A model generated the notes under the pieces. The model was not told the DNA's origin. It was given only the letters and a program-made list of their open reading frames with translations, and made no database searches. From NCBI GenBank assembly GCA_904378045.1, contig CAJFHC010000001.1:43906-107905 (forward strand): a stretch of DNA of 64,000 bases. Reading direction: 5' to 3'. Positions 34,429 through 42,022 of this stretch are shown piece by piece (position 1 is the first letter of the stretch; every line of letters starts with the position of its first letter). Made by a program: the position numbers and the translations under genes. Origin of the DNA: Candidatus Metalachnospira gallinarum. GTDB lineage: Bacteria; Bacillota; Clostridia; Lachnospirales; Anaerotignaceae.

Positions 34429-34922
34429 TTCGCCTCACTCTCCTTTTCCTTTTCAGCCTTTTTCTTTTTGAAATATCCCTGGTAGTATCTTATTACGCAG
34501 AGTATACCCGAAAGAGGTATCATAAGACCTATGATCCAGGAGGGCATAAGAAGCACGGCGCTTCTAAGCCCAATCTGTATTTTGCTGGCGACCATTTCAA
34601 ATCCATAAATGATCATTATGGCGAAGAATATGGTGCAGAGTATATTTCTTATCCATTCAAGGACGAGACGAACCTTTCCATGCGTTCTCTCAACTATATA
34701 CTCGAAGCCGATATGGCCGTCGTCTTTAAAAACGTTGGCCGCCGCGAACATTGACACAAGCACGAAGGATGATGTAACTATCTCGTATGACCAGGCAGCG
34801 TCAAGCCCGGCTATATACCGCGCCATAGCGTTAATGAATACGATAATCATCATTATAAAGACGAATAAAGAGGCTATATCGCATTCAATATCCGATAAAA
34901 AATTCATCAGTTTTTTCTTCAT
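34425..34922 (-). CDS. dctQ: TRAP transporter small membrane subunit (DctQ type)
   Basis: This 165-residue protein has four helices. The first-helix segment FVFIMMIIVFINAMARYIAGL and ENANLxW-like AAWSYEIVTSSFVL are typical of DctQ. It pairs with DctM. The ATG at 34922 is preceded by AGGTG; a GTG at 34931 lies in that site and is rejected. The stop overlaps the dctM start (ATGA). Confidence 0.93.
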   Translation of the reverse strand: MKKKLMNFLSDIECDIASLFVFIMMIIVFINAMARYIAGLDAAWSYEIVTSSFVLVSMFAAANVFKDDGHIGFEYIVERTHGKVRLVLEWIRNILCTIFFAIMIIYGFEMVASKIQIGLRSAVLLMPSWIIGLMIPLSGILCVIRYYQGYFKKKKAEKEKESEAK

Positions 34923-34946
34923 TATTTTCACCTGCCCTTATGTAGG

Positions 34947-34969
34947 AAAGAGGGCACGAAGCCCTCTTT
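34947..34969 (-). terminator. Intra-operon hairpin after the TRAP binding-protein gene
   Basis: AAAGAGGGC (34947-34955) and GCCCTCTTT (34961-34969) form a perfect 9-base stem with a 5-base loop immediately after the dctP stop. Such hairpins often stabilise or partly terminate the binding-protein message so that it is made in excess. Confidence 0.75.
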
Positions 34970-34971
34970 AT

Positions 34972-36015
34972 TTAGTTTTTACCGGCATACGCGAGGAATG
35001 AGTCAACAACGTCAGCTCCGATAACGCCCCTGTAATCCTCATAGATCTTTTCAGCTCTCTCACGGAATGGAGCGAGTTCTTCCTCTGTAAGATCCGTTAC
35101 GGTAACGCCTTCCTCAACGAGGGACTGCTCAAGGGCTGTGTCTTCTTCGATAGAAAGCTCGTCGTAGTAATCAGCCGCTTCTTTAGCGCTTTCTGTAATG
35201 GCAGCCTGATCCTCCGCGCTTAAGCTGTTGAATTTCTCGTTATTCATAAACCATATTGTTGTATCGTAAACCATATCGTAGAGAGTGACATAAGGCTGAA
35301 CCTCGTCAAGAGCCGCTGAAGCGTAGGTCGAAAGAGGGTTCTCCTGTCCGTCGATGGTACCCTGCTGGGAAGCCGTATAAACCTCGGAGAAGTCCATAGC
35401 TACGGGGCTCGCTCCAAGTTCCTGGAACATATCGATGAACATATTGACCGAGGGAACTCTTATTACAAGGCCTTCCATATCCTCAACGGTCCTTACTTCG
35501 CGTTTGGAGTTTGAAAGCTGTCTTGCTCCGGCGTAAGCGATACAGAGGACTTTCATATTTCTTTCCTCCGACCAGGAGCTGACTTCGTCTGTCATACCGC
35601 CGTCGATGGCAGCGGCGAGAGTTTCGTAGTCATCGAAAAGCCAGGGGAGCCAAAAGGCGTTGAACCTGGGGTCAAAGTTTGCCGCCGTAACGGGTGATGA
35701 ACCGTGGATATCAATATCGCCGGCGATAAGCATTTCAAACGCTTTTACAAGGTCACCGCCGGAAAGACCACAGTTAGGATAGAGCTCAATATTGATCCTT
35801 CCGTCGGTTTTTTCGGAAACAAGTTCTTTGAATCTCTGAGCCGCCACGTCACAGGGGGAGTTCGGCGGAAGCGAATAGCTCATTCTGAGGGTAATGGATT
35901 CGCCCGATGCCGTATCGGCGCCATCGTTTGTTGTTGTCGAACCGCCTGATGAGCAGCCTGCGATACAAAGAACCGAGATGATTGCTATACTCAATAGTTT
36001 TTTAAATTTCTTCAT
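34972..36015 (-). CDS. dctP: TRAP transporter solute-binding lipoprotein (DctP type)
   Basis: This 347-residue lipoprotein (lipobox CIAGC at about residues 17-21) is the extracytoplasmic receptor. Visible DctP features are the arginine-bearing strand GLVIRVPSVNMFIDMFQELGASPVAMDFSEVY, split by normal spacing (about 165-197; the Arg binds a substrate carboxylate), and the GTIDGQENPLSTY segment (about 203-215). This implies that the ligand is an organic acid anion. GGAGG lies before the ATG at 36015. Confidence 0.93.
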   Translation of the reverse strand: MKKFKKLLSIAIISVLCIAGCSSGGSTTTNDGADTASGESITLRMSYSLPPNSPCDVAAQRFKELVSEKTDGRINIELYPNCGLSGGDLVKAFEMLIAGDIDIHGSSPVTAANFDPRFNAFWLPWLFDDYETLAAAIDGGMTDEVSSWSEERNMKVLCIAYAGARQLSNSKREVRTVEDMEGLVIRVPSVNMFIDMFQELGASPVAMDFSEVYTASQQGTIDGQENPLSTYASAALDEVQPYVTLYDMVYDTTIWFMNNEKFNSLSAEDQAAITESAKEAADYYDELSIEEDTALEQSLVEEGVTVTDLTEEELAPFRERAEKIYEDYRGVIGADVVDSFLAYAGKN

Positions 36016-36030
36016 AGTTTTTCCTCCTTT

Positions 36031-36345
36031 TTAGATATCTACGGTAATATCCATGAGCGGCATATGCTGCTGAGCGCCATAGACGTCCGTGTCACAACTG
36101 CTTCCTGATGATATTCTTCTTGGAATCGTGACTTTTATACCACTGGCTTTGTCATAATAATAAATTTTTACGCTCTCGGGATTTACTTTGTAATATCCGG
36201 CGATTTCTTTCTCATCCAGGGAACCGGAGCTTTTTACCGTTTCATATACGCCCTTGTCGTTGAAAAGAAAGTCAACCGTTAAAGTATAGGGTCCCGCGTT
36301 TTTGCTTCTTAAAATATCAGCTAAATCGGAAAGTTTCTTTTTCAT
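36031..36345 (-). CDS. DUF4387 family protein
   Basis: This 104-residue small protein starts KKKLSDLADILRSKNAGPYTLTVDFLF, which is the typical opening of DUF4387, and ends with GAQQHMPLMDITVDI. The family is usually encoded next to, or fused to, AtuA-like (DUF1446) proteins, as here, where it starts three bases after the AtuA-like gene. It therefore probably forms a complex with that protein or acts as its second domain. No catalytic motif is recognisable. Confidence 0.82.
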   Translation of the reverse strand: MKKKLSDLADILRSKNAGPYTLTVDFLFNDKGVYETVKSSGSLDEKEIAGYYKVNPESVKIYYYDKASGIKVTIPRRISSGSSCDTDVYGAQQHMPLMDITVDI

Positions 36346-36348
36346 CGT

Positions 36349-37716
36349 TTACACCTCCACTTCTTCTATGGGGAACAACTCGTTCGGATCGTCAACATCT
36401 ATCAGATGGTATATGCCGAATTTATAAACGGGCCCCATAGGAATGTCGGACGGCGAGAAGGGGATGGCTATATTTCCGCCGGTCGTACGTCTTTCGGGAT
36501 AAGGATAGTGGAGCAGGAACGACCTTGTAATGGCGCAGATGGCGTTGGCCGTTTTCTGATCCTTAGCTACAACGTCAATAACAACGCCAAGCTCGCTGGA
36601 TGTGCAGGGAACATACTCAAGATCTCCCATAACGGCGTTCTTTCCGTATACTCTGAAGTTGAGGGTATATCCGACATCTTTGCCGCTGCCCATTGTTGTT
36701 TCGGTATTTTTGGTGACACCGGCTATTACCTCGTCGATATGCTTGATCATATAAGGGTCTCTGATACCGGCGATGGAAATTGTTCTGTAGCCCTCGAGGA
36801 CGGCACCCTCCAGTTTGATTGTCCATTTGCCTTTGGCGGGATCGAACCTGGTTCCCTCGACCCTGACTTTTTTGGGATCGTTTTCATACTGTTCAAATTC
36901 ACAGTCGGTGCATATAACGGCTCCGTCGGGCTCATAGAATACGGATGGATGACCCTGTTCGTATAACGTATGAGCGGCAACGGAAACGGGGGATACGTTT
37001 CTGTCTTTGTTTACGGATTCAAGGATAAAGTCGTCCTTTCTTATGGTGGCGAACATTCCGTCGGCGCCTTCTCCCGGGGTGCAGCAGTAGGCTCCGCATT
37101 CGATGACCTTTGCCGCGTGGAATGAAAGGGCGGGGTCAAAGCCGAGCTTGATGGGAAGGCAGGCATAAATGGCCGTGTCGCAGCTTCTTCCGCCAACTAT
37201 AACGTCGGCTCCGGAGTCAAGGGCTTTGATGAAGGGGGTAACACCCATCTGTCCGACTATTCTCACGGCTTTATCGATGGTTTCTTCCGTAAGTTCGGGA
37301 ACGAAATCTCCCAGAGGATGCACTTTGCCTTCCTTAAGTTTTTTCTTTATATATTCTTTGGGAACCTCGCTGTGGATTATGGCCATTTTAAAATGGAGGT
37401 CATGTTCTTTGGCAAGTTCTTTAATAAGCCTTACTTCTCTGGCGATATGGGGCTCGCCGCCGGATGTTCCGGCCGAGCCGATGATGAAAGGTATTTTTCT
37501 GTTCACAGCGTCGGCTAAAACAAATTCCAAATCTCTTTTTACGGCCTTTTCGTCCGTAAGGGATGTGCCGCTTCCGAGAAACGCCGGGCCTCCGTCACTG
37601 GATCCGGCGTCAACGCCGATAACGTCCGGATTTTTCGCTATTCCGTTTTTATAGGAATCCGCGGGAAAGCCGTAGCCAAGCTGACCATTAAGAGCGAATA
37701 TTTTGATTTCATCCAT
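36349..37716 (-). CDS. AtuA-like (DUF1446) protein
   Basis: This 455-residue soluble protein matches the DUF1446/AtuA family, named from acyclic terpene utilisation in Pseudomonas. Family marks are DVIGVDAGSSDGGPAFLGSG near residues 32-51, SAGTSGGEPHIAREV near 81-95, VGGRSCDTAIYA near 170-181 and ECGAYCCTPGEGADG near 202-216. The biochemical reaction of the family is not established. The position between a hydrolase gene and DUF4387-TRAP genes points to metabolism of the TRAP-imported compound; no terpene-pathway genes are nearby. GAGGTGATTC precedes the ATG at 37716. Confidence 0.83.
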   Translation of the reverse strand: MDEIKIFALNGQLGYGFPADSYKNGIAKNPDVIGVDAGSSDGGPAFLGSGTSLTDEKAVKRDLEFVLADAVNRKIPFIIGSAGTSGGEPHIAREVRLIKELAKEHDLHFKMAIIHSEVPKEYIKKKLKEGKVHPLGDFVPELTEETIDKAVRIVGQMGVTPFIKALDSGADVIVGGRSCDTAIYACLPIKLGFDPALSFHAAKVIECGAYCCTPGEGADGMFATIRKDDFILESVNKDRNVSPVSVAAHTLYEQGHPSVFYEPDGAVICTDCEFEQYENDPKKVRVEGTRFDPAKGKWTIKLEGAVLEGYRTISIAGIRDPYMIKHIDEVIAGVTKNTETTMGSGKDVGYTLNFRVYGKNAVMGDLEYVPCTSSELGVVIDVVAKDQKTANAICAITRSFLLHYPYPERRTTGGNIAIPFSPSDIPMGPVYKFGIYHLIDVDDPNELFPIEEVEV

Positions 37717-37730
37717 TTTGAATCACCTCT

Positions 37731-38612
37731 TTAAATATCGACTTTTGTAAGCCTTTCATAATTTTTCGGATTTCTGTCAAGAAGGAGAGGATATACCGAT
37801 CGACCTGACATAAGATCGGCGTTGGTGAGCTCGCCGAAAATAACGTCCTCCTCTCCGTATTTTGCCTGAGCGAGAACTACACCGTAATTGTTAACGATTT
37901 TAGCAAGGCCCATAGGGCTCCACGTTCCGAGTTTAGGCCCCATATAGTGGGTTCCGACCCTGTCTCCGCCAACATAGTGAACCTGGTTTTCGATAGCTCT
38001 GCAAATTCCGGCTGTATCGAAAAATCTTCTTTTGTCTTCGCTTACTCCAACGCCGCCTCTTGAGCCTCCGCCCATTGCCGCAGCGATGTGAATAATGATT
38101 TCAGCGCCCTTAAGGGCAAGGATTCTCGCGGTTTCGGGGAAGAAAAGGTCATAGCATATCATAAGACCGATTTTTCCGAGTTTTGTCTGATATACGTTTG
38201 ATTCCTCTCCTAAAAGGAAGTAATCCTTTTCAATAGAAGCCAGATGCATTTTTCTGCTGGAGCCTACAAATCCCTCAGGCCCGACAAGGGCGATGGAATT
38301 GTATAGAAGGCCGGGAGTATTGGCTTTTTCTGCTATTCCAAAGGCTACATAGCAGTCATATTCTTTGGCCAGAGCCGCTACAAGATCGGTTGTAGGTCCG
38401 GGAAGGGTTTCCGCGGCTTCCCAGTAACGGATCTCAAAATCGAGATCCTTTTCACGAACATAGCCCTGGATGACAAGTTCCGGGAACACGATAAGATCAT
38501 TGTCCGCGCCGTATTTTTTTATGTTTTCCACAACGTGCGCGATGTTCTTTTCCCTGTCCTCAAGGCCGCCGGTTGATCCTTGAACGACAACCGTCTTAAC
38601 AACATCTTTCAT
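37731..38612 (-). CDS. Nitrilase-superfamily carbon-nitrogen hydrolase (paralogue 2)
   Basis: This 293-residue enzyme has the triad Glu in VFPELVIQGY (about 45), Lys in SRKMHLASIEKD (about 121), and Cys in GLMICYDLFFPE (about 158). It is the first gene of the minus-strand operon, starting 45 bases from the 24-bp palindrome. AAGGAGG lies 7 bases before the ATG. It is a diverged paralogue of the operon's last gene, so the two probably act on related amides, or one has changed specificity. Confidence 0.88.
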   Translation of the reverse strand: MKDVVKTVVVQGSTGGLEDREKNIAHVVENIKKYGADNDLIVFPELVIQGYVREKDLDFEIRYWEAAETLPGPTTDLVAALAKEYDCYVAFGIAEKANTPGLLYNSIALVGPEGFVGSSRKMHLASIEKDYFLLGEESNVYQTKLGKIGLMICYDLFFPETARILALKGAEIIIHIAAAMGGGSRGGVGVSEDKRRFFDTAGICRAIENQVHYVGGDRVGTHYMGPKLGTWSPMGLAKIVNNYGVVLAQAKYGEEDVIFGELTNADLMSGRSVYPLLLDRNPKNYERLTKVDI

Positions 38613-38656
38613 AACATTACCTCCTTTTAGCTTACATTAATTTCCTATATAATATT

Positions 38657-38680
38657 TTATATATTGTATACAATATATAA
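38657..38680. promoter_or_regulatory. Perfect 24-bp palindrome, likely GntR operator
   Basis: The half-site TTATATATTGTA (38657-38668) is mirrored exactly at 38669-38680, giving a TTGTATACAA core. It lies in the divergent gap between the hydrolase operon and the GntR gene and overlaps where the operon promoter should be. Short palindromes with a GTATAC-type core are typical of FadR/FCD-class GntR regulators. The rest of this 244-base gap is extremely AT-rich and probably holds promoters in both directions. Confidence 0.7.
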
Positions 38681-38856
38681 TTGTTAAATTTATTATAGAA
38701 TAATTTAAAAAATAATACTATTGCTTTTATAGATAAAAATTGTTTTTATTTTTGAACACAATTCACAATTTTTATATTATATATAATATGGTATAATAAA
38801 GTTGTAAAAATTTTGTAGGGAAATTTTTGGAATTTGTTGCTGAAAGGTGAGTTTAT

Positions 38857-39591
38857 ATGCAGTCTAATCTAGGCAGAACAAGAATCGAACATACGTCTAT
38901 AACAGAAAAAGTGTCAAACTGGCTTAGAATTTCTATAATAAATGGAGATCTTAAATCAGGTACAAAGCTTACTGAGCAGAAGGTGAGCAAGATGCTTAAT
39001 GTCAGCACGACGCCAGTAAGGGAGGCGTTCAGGACTCTTGAGGCCGAGAATTTACTTATACATAATCCTTATTCCGGCGTATGCGTAGCCGAGATCTCAC
39101 CTAAATATTTGGTTGATATATGCGAGATGAGAAGATTTTTGGATATTGGAAGCTCTGATACCATAATGGAAAACGCCACGGAAGCGCATATAGAGGAACT
39201 GTATGAAATCATCGACGGACTCAGAAACTTTGACCCGATGGGCATCGGGATGGAAAAAATAGACGAGACGGAGAGATTCATAAAGGAAGAAGAAAAATTC
39301 CATCTTGGTGTCGCCAGGATAACAGGAAATATGGAGCTTGAGAATATGGAGAAAATATTGCTCAAAAAGGCTCATGTTTTCCGACTGATGCTTGTAAGCA
39401 CCTTCCCGAGCACAAACCAGATGGAACTTACTCTCAACGAGCTTGTCAGAATAACCGAGGCCATAGAAAAAAAGGACAAAAAAGCCTTTATTGACGGAGT
39501 AACCGAACATTATGGAAGGTCGGAAAGCAAAAACAGGGAGCTTATCAATCTCTTGAAGGACTACAGCGGAAAAAACGTGCTGTCGGATTGA
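38857..39591 (+). CDS. GntR-family (FCD domain) transcriptional regulator
   Basis: This 244-residue regulator has an N-terminal winged helix (about 10-80; LTEQKVSKMLNVSTTPVREAFRTLE is the GntR recognition region) and a C-terminal all-helical FCD domain (about 85-225). The metal or ligand site is suggested by the Asp of FLDIGSSD and the His residues of EEKFHLGVARITGN and TEHYGR. FCD regulators usually respond to small organic acids. Divergent orientation and the palindrome at 38657-38680 suggest it controls the TRAP/nitrilase operon. Confidence 0.9.
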   Translation: MQSNLGRTRIEHTSITEKVSNWLRISIINGDLKSGTKLTEQKVSKMLNVSTTPVREAFRTLEAENLLIHNPYSGVCVAEISPKYLVDICEMRRFLDIGSSDTIMENATEAHIEELYEIIDGLRNFDPMGIGMEKIDETERFIKEEEKFHLGVARITGNMELENMEKILLKKAHVFRLMLVSTFPSTNQMELTLNELVRITEAIEKKDKKAFIDGVTEHYGRSESKNRELINLLKDYSGKNVLSD

Positions 39592-39727
39592 AGCGGAGAA
39601 AAGGCGTAAACAGATGCGATCCCTGATTATTAGTATTCTCAGAGCTTTTTAATCGTAAAATCATTTTAAATTGCTTTGTCTTGTGATATAATACACTTTT
39701 AAACAGAAGATTATCGGAGGTAATAAA

Positions 39728-40180
39728 ATGGCGTTAAGAAAAATAAGAACCGGAAATGACGAATGTCTCAGAAAGGTTTGCAAACCGGTCAAAGAGATCA
39801 ATAATACAATGCTTACACTTTTAGACGATATGGCTGATACAATGTATGACGCGGACGGAGTCGGACTTGCCGCTCCCCAGGTCGGAATACTCAGGAGAGC
39901 CGTTGTTATCGACGTCGGAGATGGTCTTGTGGAACTCATTAATCCGGAGATACTTGAGACCGAAGGAAGCGTAAAGGATTCCGAGGGCTGTCTGAGCATT
40001 CCCGGAGCCACGGCCGAGGTAATAAGACCGGCATACGCAAAGGTAAAGGCGCTCAACAGAAACGGAGAAGAGATAACGGTTGAGGGCAGAGGTCTTATGG
40101 CAAGGGCTCTTTGCCATGAGATAGACCACCTTGACGGAATACTTTATATTGATAAAGCCGTTGGGGACATAATGTATTGA
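39728..40180 (+). CDS. def: Peptide deformylase
   Basis: This 150-residue metalloenzyme removes the N-formyl group from new proteins. All three family motifs are present: GVGLAAPQVG (about 42-51), EGCLSIPG (about 87-94, metal Cys) and the metal-binding HEIDHLDG (about 130-137). A perfect TATAAT (39687-39692) with a weak -35 precedes it. It is followed after 19 bases by fmt, the usual def-fmt order. Confidence 0.96.
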   Translation: MALRKIRTGNDECLRKVCKPVKEINNTMLTLLDDMADTMYDADGVGLAAPQVGILRRAVVIDVGDGLVELINPEILETEGSVKDSEGCLSIPGATAEVIRPAYAKVKALNRNGEEITVEGRGLMARALCHEIDHLDGILYIDKAVGDIMY

Positions 40181-40199
40181 TAAAAGGAGAATTGCTTTT

Positions 40200-41126
40200 A
40201 TGAATGTTGTTTTTATGGGAACGCCTGAATTTGCCGTTCCCACCCTTGAAGCCCTTGTTAAGGAGCATAATGTGACGGCTGTCGTTACTCAGCCTGATAA
40301 GCCTAAGGGCAGAGGAAAAAAAATGATGTTTTCCGCCGTTAAGGAAAAGGCTCTTGAATATGGCCTTACGGTATATCAGCCTGAAAAAGTAAAAGACAGC
40401 GATTTTGTCCAGGTGCTTAAGGAGCTTGCGCCGGACATAATGGTTGTTGTCGCCTTTGGCCAGATTTTATCCGAGGAGATTCTCAACATTCCGAAATACG
40501 GATGTATAAATGTCCATGGCTCGCTTCTTCCGGAATACAGAGGAGCCGCTCCCATACAGTGGTCGATAATCCATGGAAGGGAGTATGGCGGGGTAACCAC
40601 GATGTATATGGCGAAAGGGCTTGACAGCGGGGATATGATACTCAAAGCTCAGGAAAAAATCCGAGACGACGATACATACGGAAGTCTGTATGACAGGCTT
40701 TCCGTAATAGGAGCGGATCTGCTCATAAAGACTCTTGAGCTTATCGAGAGCGGAGAGGCTCCAAGAACGCCCCAGAACGAGGCCGAAGCTACGGCCGCCC
40801 CTATGATAACAAGGGAGATGGAGCGCATCAACTGGAACGACAGAGCTGATAATATAGTAAATCTGATCAAGGGATTAAATCCTCAGCCGGTAGCGCATAC
40901 GCTTTTAAAAGGGGAAAAGCTGAAAATATGGTTCGCCGAGAAGGAAGGAAAGGGATATACGGGAACTCCCGGAGAGATAGTTGACGTCAGGAAAAAGGAT
41001 TTTGTCGTTATGACTGCCGACGGAGCGGTAGCCGTTAAGGAAGTACAGGCTCAGGGCGGCAAAAAAATGACAACCGACGCTTATATGAGGGGACACGCCA
41101 TTGATAAGGGGACGATTTTAGAATAA
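40200..41126 (+). CDS. fmt: Methionyl-tRNA formyltransferase
   Basis: This 308-residue enzyme formylates initiator Met-tRNA using 10-formyl-tetrahydrofolate. The N-terminal MGTPEFAVPTLEAL, the catalytic region INVHGSLLPEYRGAAPIQW (about 105-123) and the loop TTMYMAKGLDSGDM are typical, followed by the smaller C-terminal tRNA-binding domain. It is in an operon with def and a zinc peptidase gene (15 bases apart). Confidence 0.96.
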   Translation: MNVVFMGTPEFAVPTLEALVKEHNVTAVVTQPDKPKGRGKKMMFSAVKEKALEYGLTVYQPEKVKDSDFVQVLKELAPDIMVVVAFGQILSEEILNIPKYGCINVHGSLLPEYRGAAPIQWSIIHGREYGGVTTMYMAKGLDSGDMILKAQEKIRDDDTYGSLYDRLSVIGADLLIKTLELIESGEAPRTPQNEAEATAAPMITREMERINWNDRADNIVNLIKGLNPQPVAHTLLKGEKLKIWFAEKEGKGYTGTPGEIVDVRKKDFVVMTADGAVAVKEVQAQGGKKMTTDAYMRGHAIDKGTILE

Positions 41127-41141
41127 ACAGGAGGTAATTAT

Positions 41142-41855
41142 ATGCCATTCTATTATTATTTTGACTGGAGCTATATCGTTCTTGTTTTGCCGGCGCTCAT
41201 ACTCGCGTTAGCGGCTCAGGGAAAGGTGTCGTCGGCGTTTAATAAATACTCAAGGGTGCCAAGCAGGGTAGGTATGACCGGAGCGGAGGCCGCCAGACGC
41301 ATTATGGAGTTAAACGGGATATATGATGTGAGAATAGAGAGGGTAGCCGGAAATCTTACGGATCACTATGACCCCACGAAAAAGGTTCTGCGCCTGTCGG
41401 ACAGCGTATATTCAAGCAGTTCCATAGCCGCTATCGGAGTGGCTGCCCACGAAAGCGGCCATGCCATACAGCATGCCAACGGATACGCTCCTCTTGTGCT
41501 GAGAAGCATTATGGTTCCTGTGGCGAACATAGGCTCAAGACTTGCCATGCCGCTCATACTTCTTGGAATAATTTTCAGCTTTACATCTGTTATGGGAAAC
41601 TCGCTCATAACATTTGGAATACTGCTCTTTGGGCTTTCCGTTCTGTTTACGCTTATAACCCTTCCTGTGGAGTTCAACGCGTCCAGAAGAGCGATAAAAT
41701 GTCTTGAAAGCAGCAGGATATTATATGATGACGAGCTTGCGGGCACAAAAAAGGTGCTGAGCGCGGCGGCTATGACCTATGTCGCTTCGGCCGCTGTGGC
41801 GCTTGCCAACTTCATAAGGCTGATCGTTATTTTCGGCGGCAGAAGGAGAGACTGA
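41142..41855 (+). CDS. YugP-type membrane zinc metallopeptidase
   Basis: This 237-residue membrane protein has an N-terminal helix, the zinc motif AAHESGHAIQH (HExxH-like HESGH, about residues 105-111), and further helices at about 130-180 and 205-230. The third ligand is probably the Glu of LPVEFNASRRA (about 175), as in the family. The target is unknown. It follows fmt in the common def-fmt-peptidase arrangement of Firmicutes. A possible terminator, AAGGACGGCG...CGCCGTTTTT, lies at about 41869-41906. Confidence 0.9.
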   Translation: MPFYYYFDWSYIVLVLPALILALAAQGKVSSAFNKYSRVPSRVGMTGAEAARRIMELNGIYDVRIERVAGNLTDHYDPTKKVLRLSDSVYSSSSIAAIGVAAHESGHAIQHANGYAPLVLRSIMVPVANIGSRLAMPLILLGIIFSFTSVMGNSLITFGILLFGLSVLFTLITLPVEFNASRRAIKCLESSRILYDDELAGTKKVLSAAAMTYVASAAVALANFIRLIVIFGGRRRD

Positions 41856-42022
41856 TATAAATAAAATTAAGGACGGCGGAGAGCGGATCGCTCACGCCGT
41901 TTTTTATGCGGATATTTATAAACATAATGACCGGAAAGAGCCTAAAAATATGATAACAAATCTTCATATATCAAAAAAGGAGGAAATATATTTAACAAGA
42001 TAATACTTATGGAGAGATCCTT

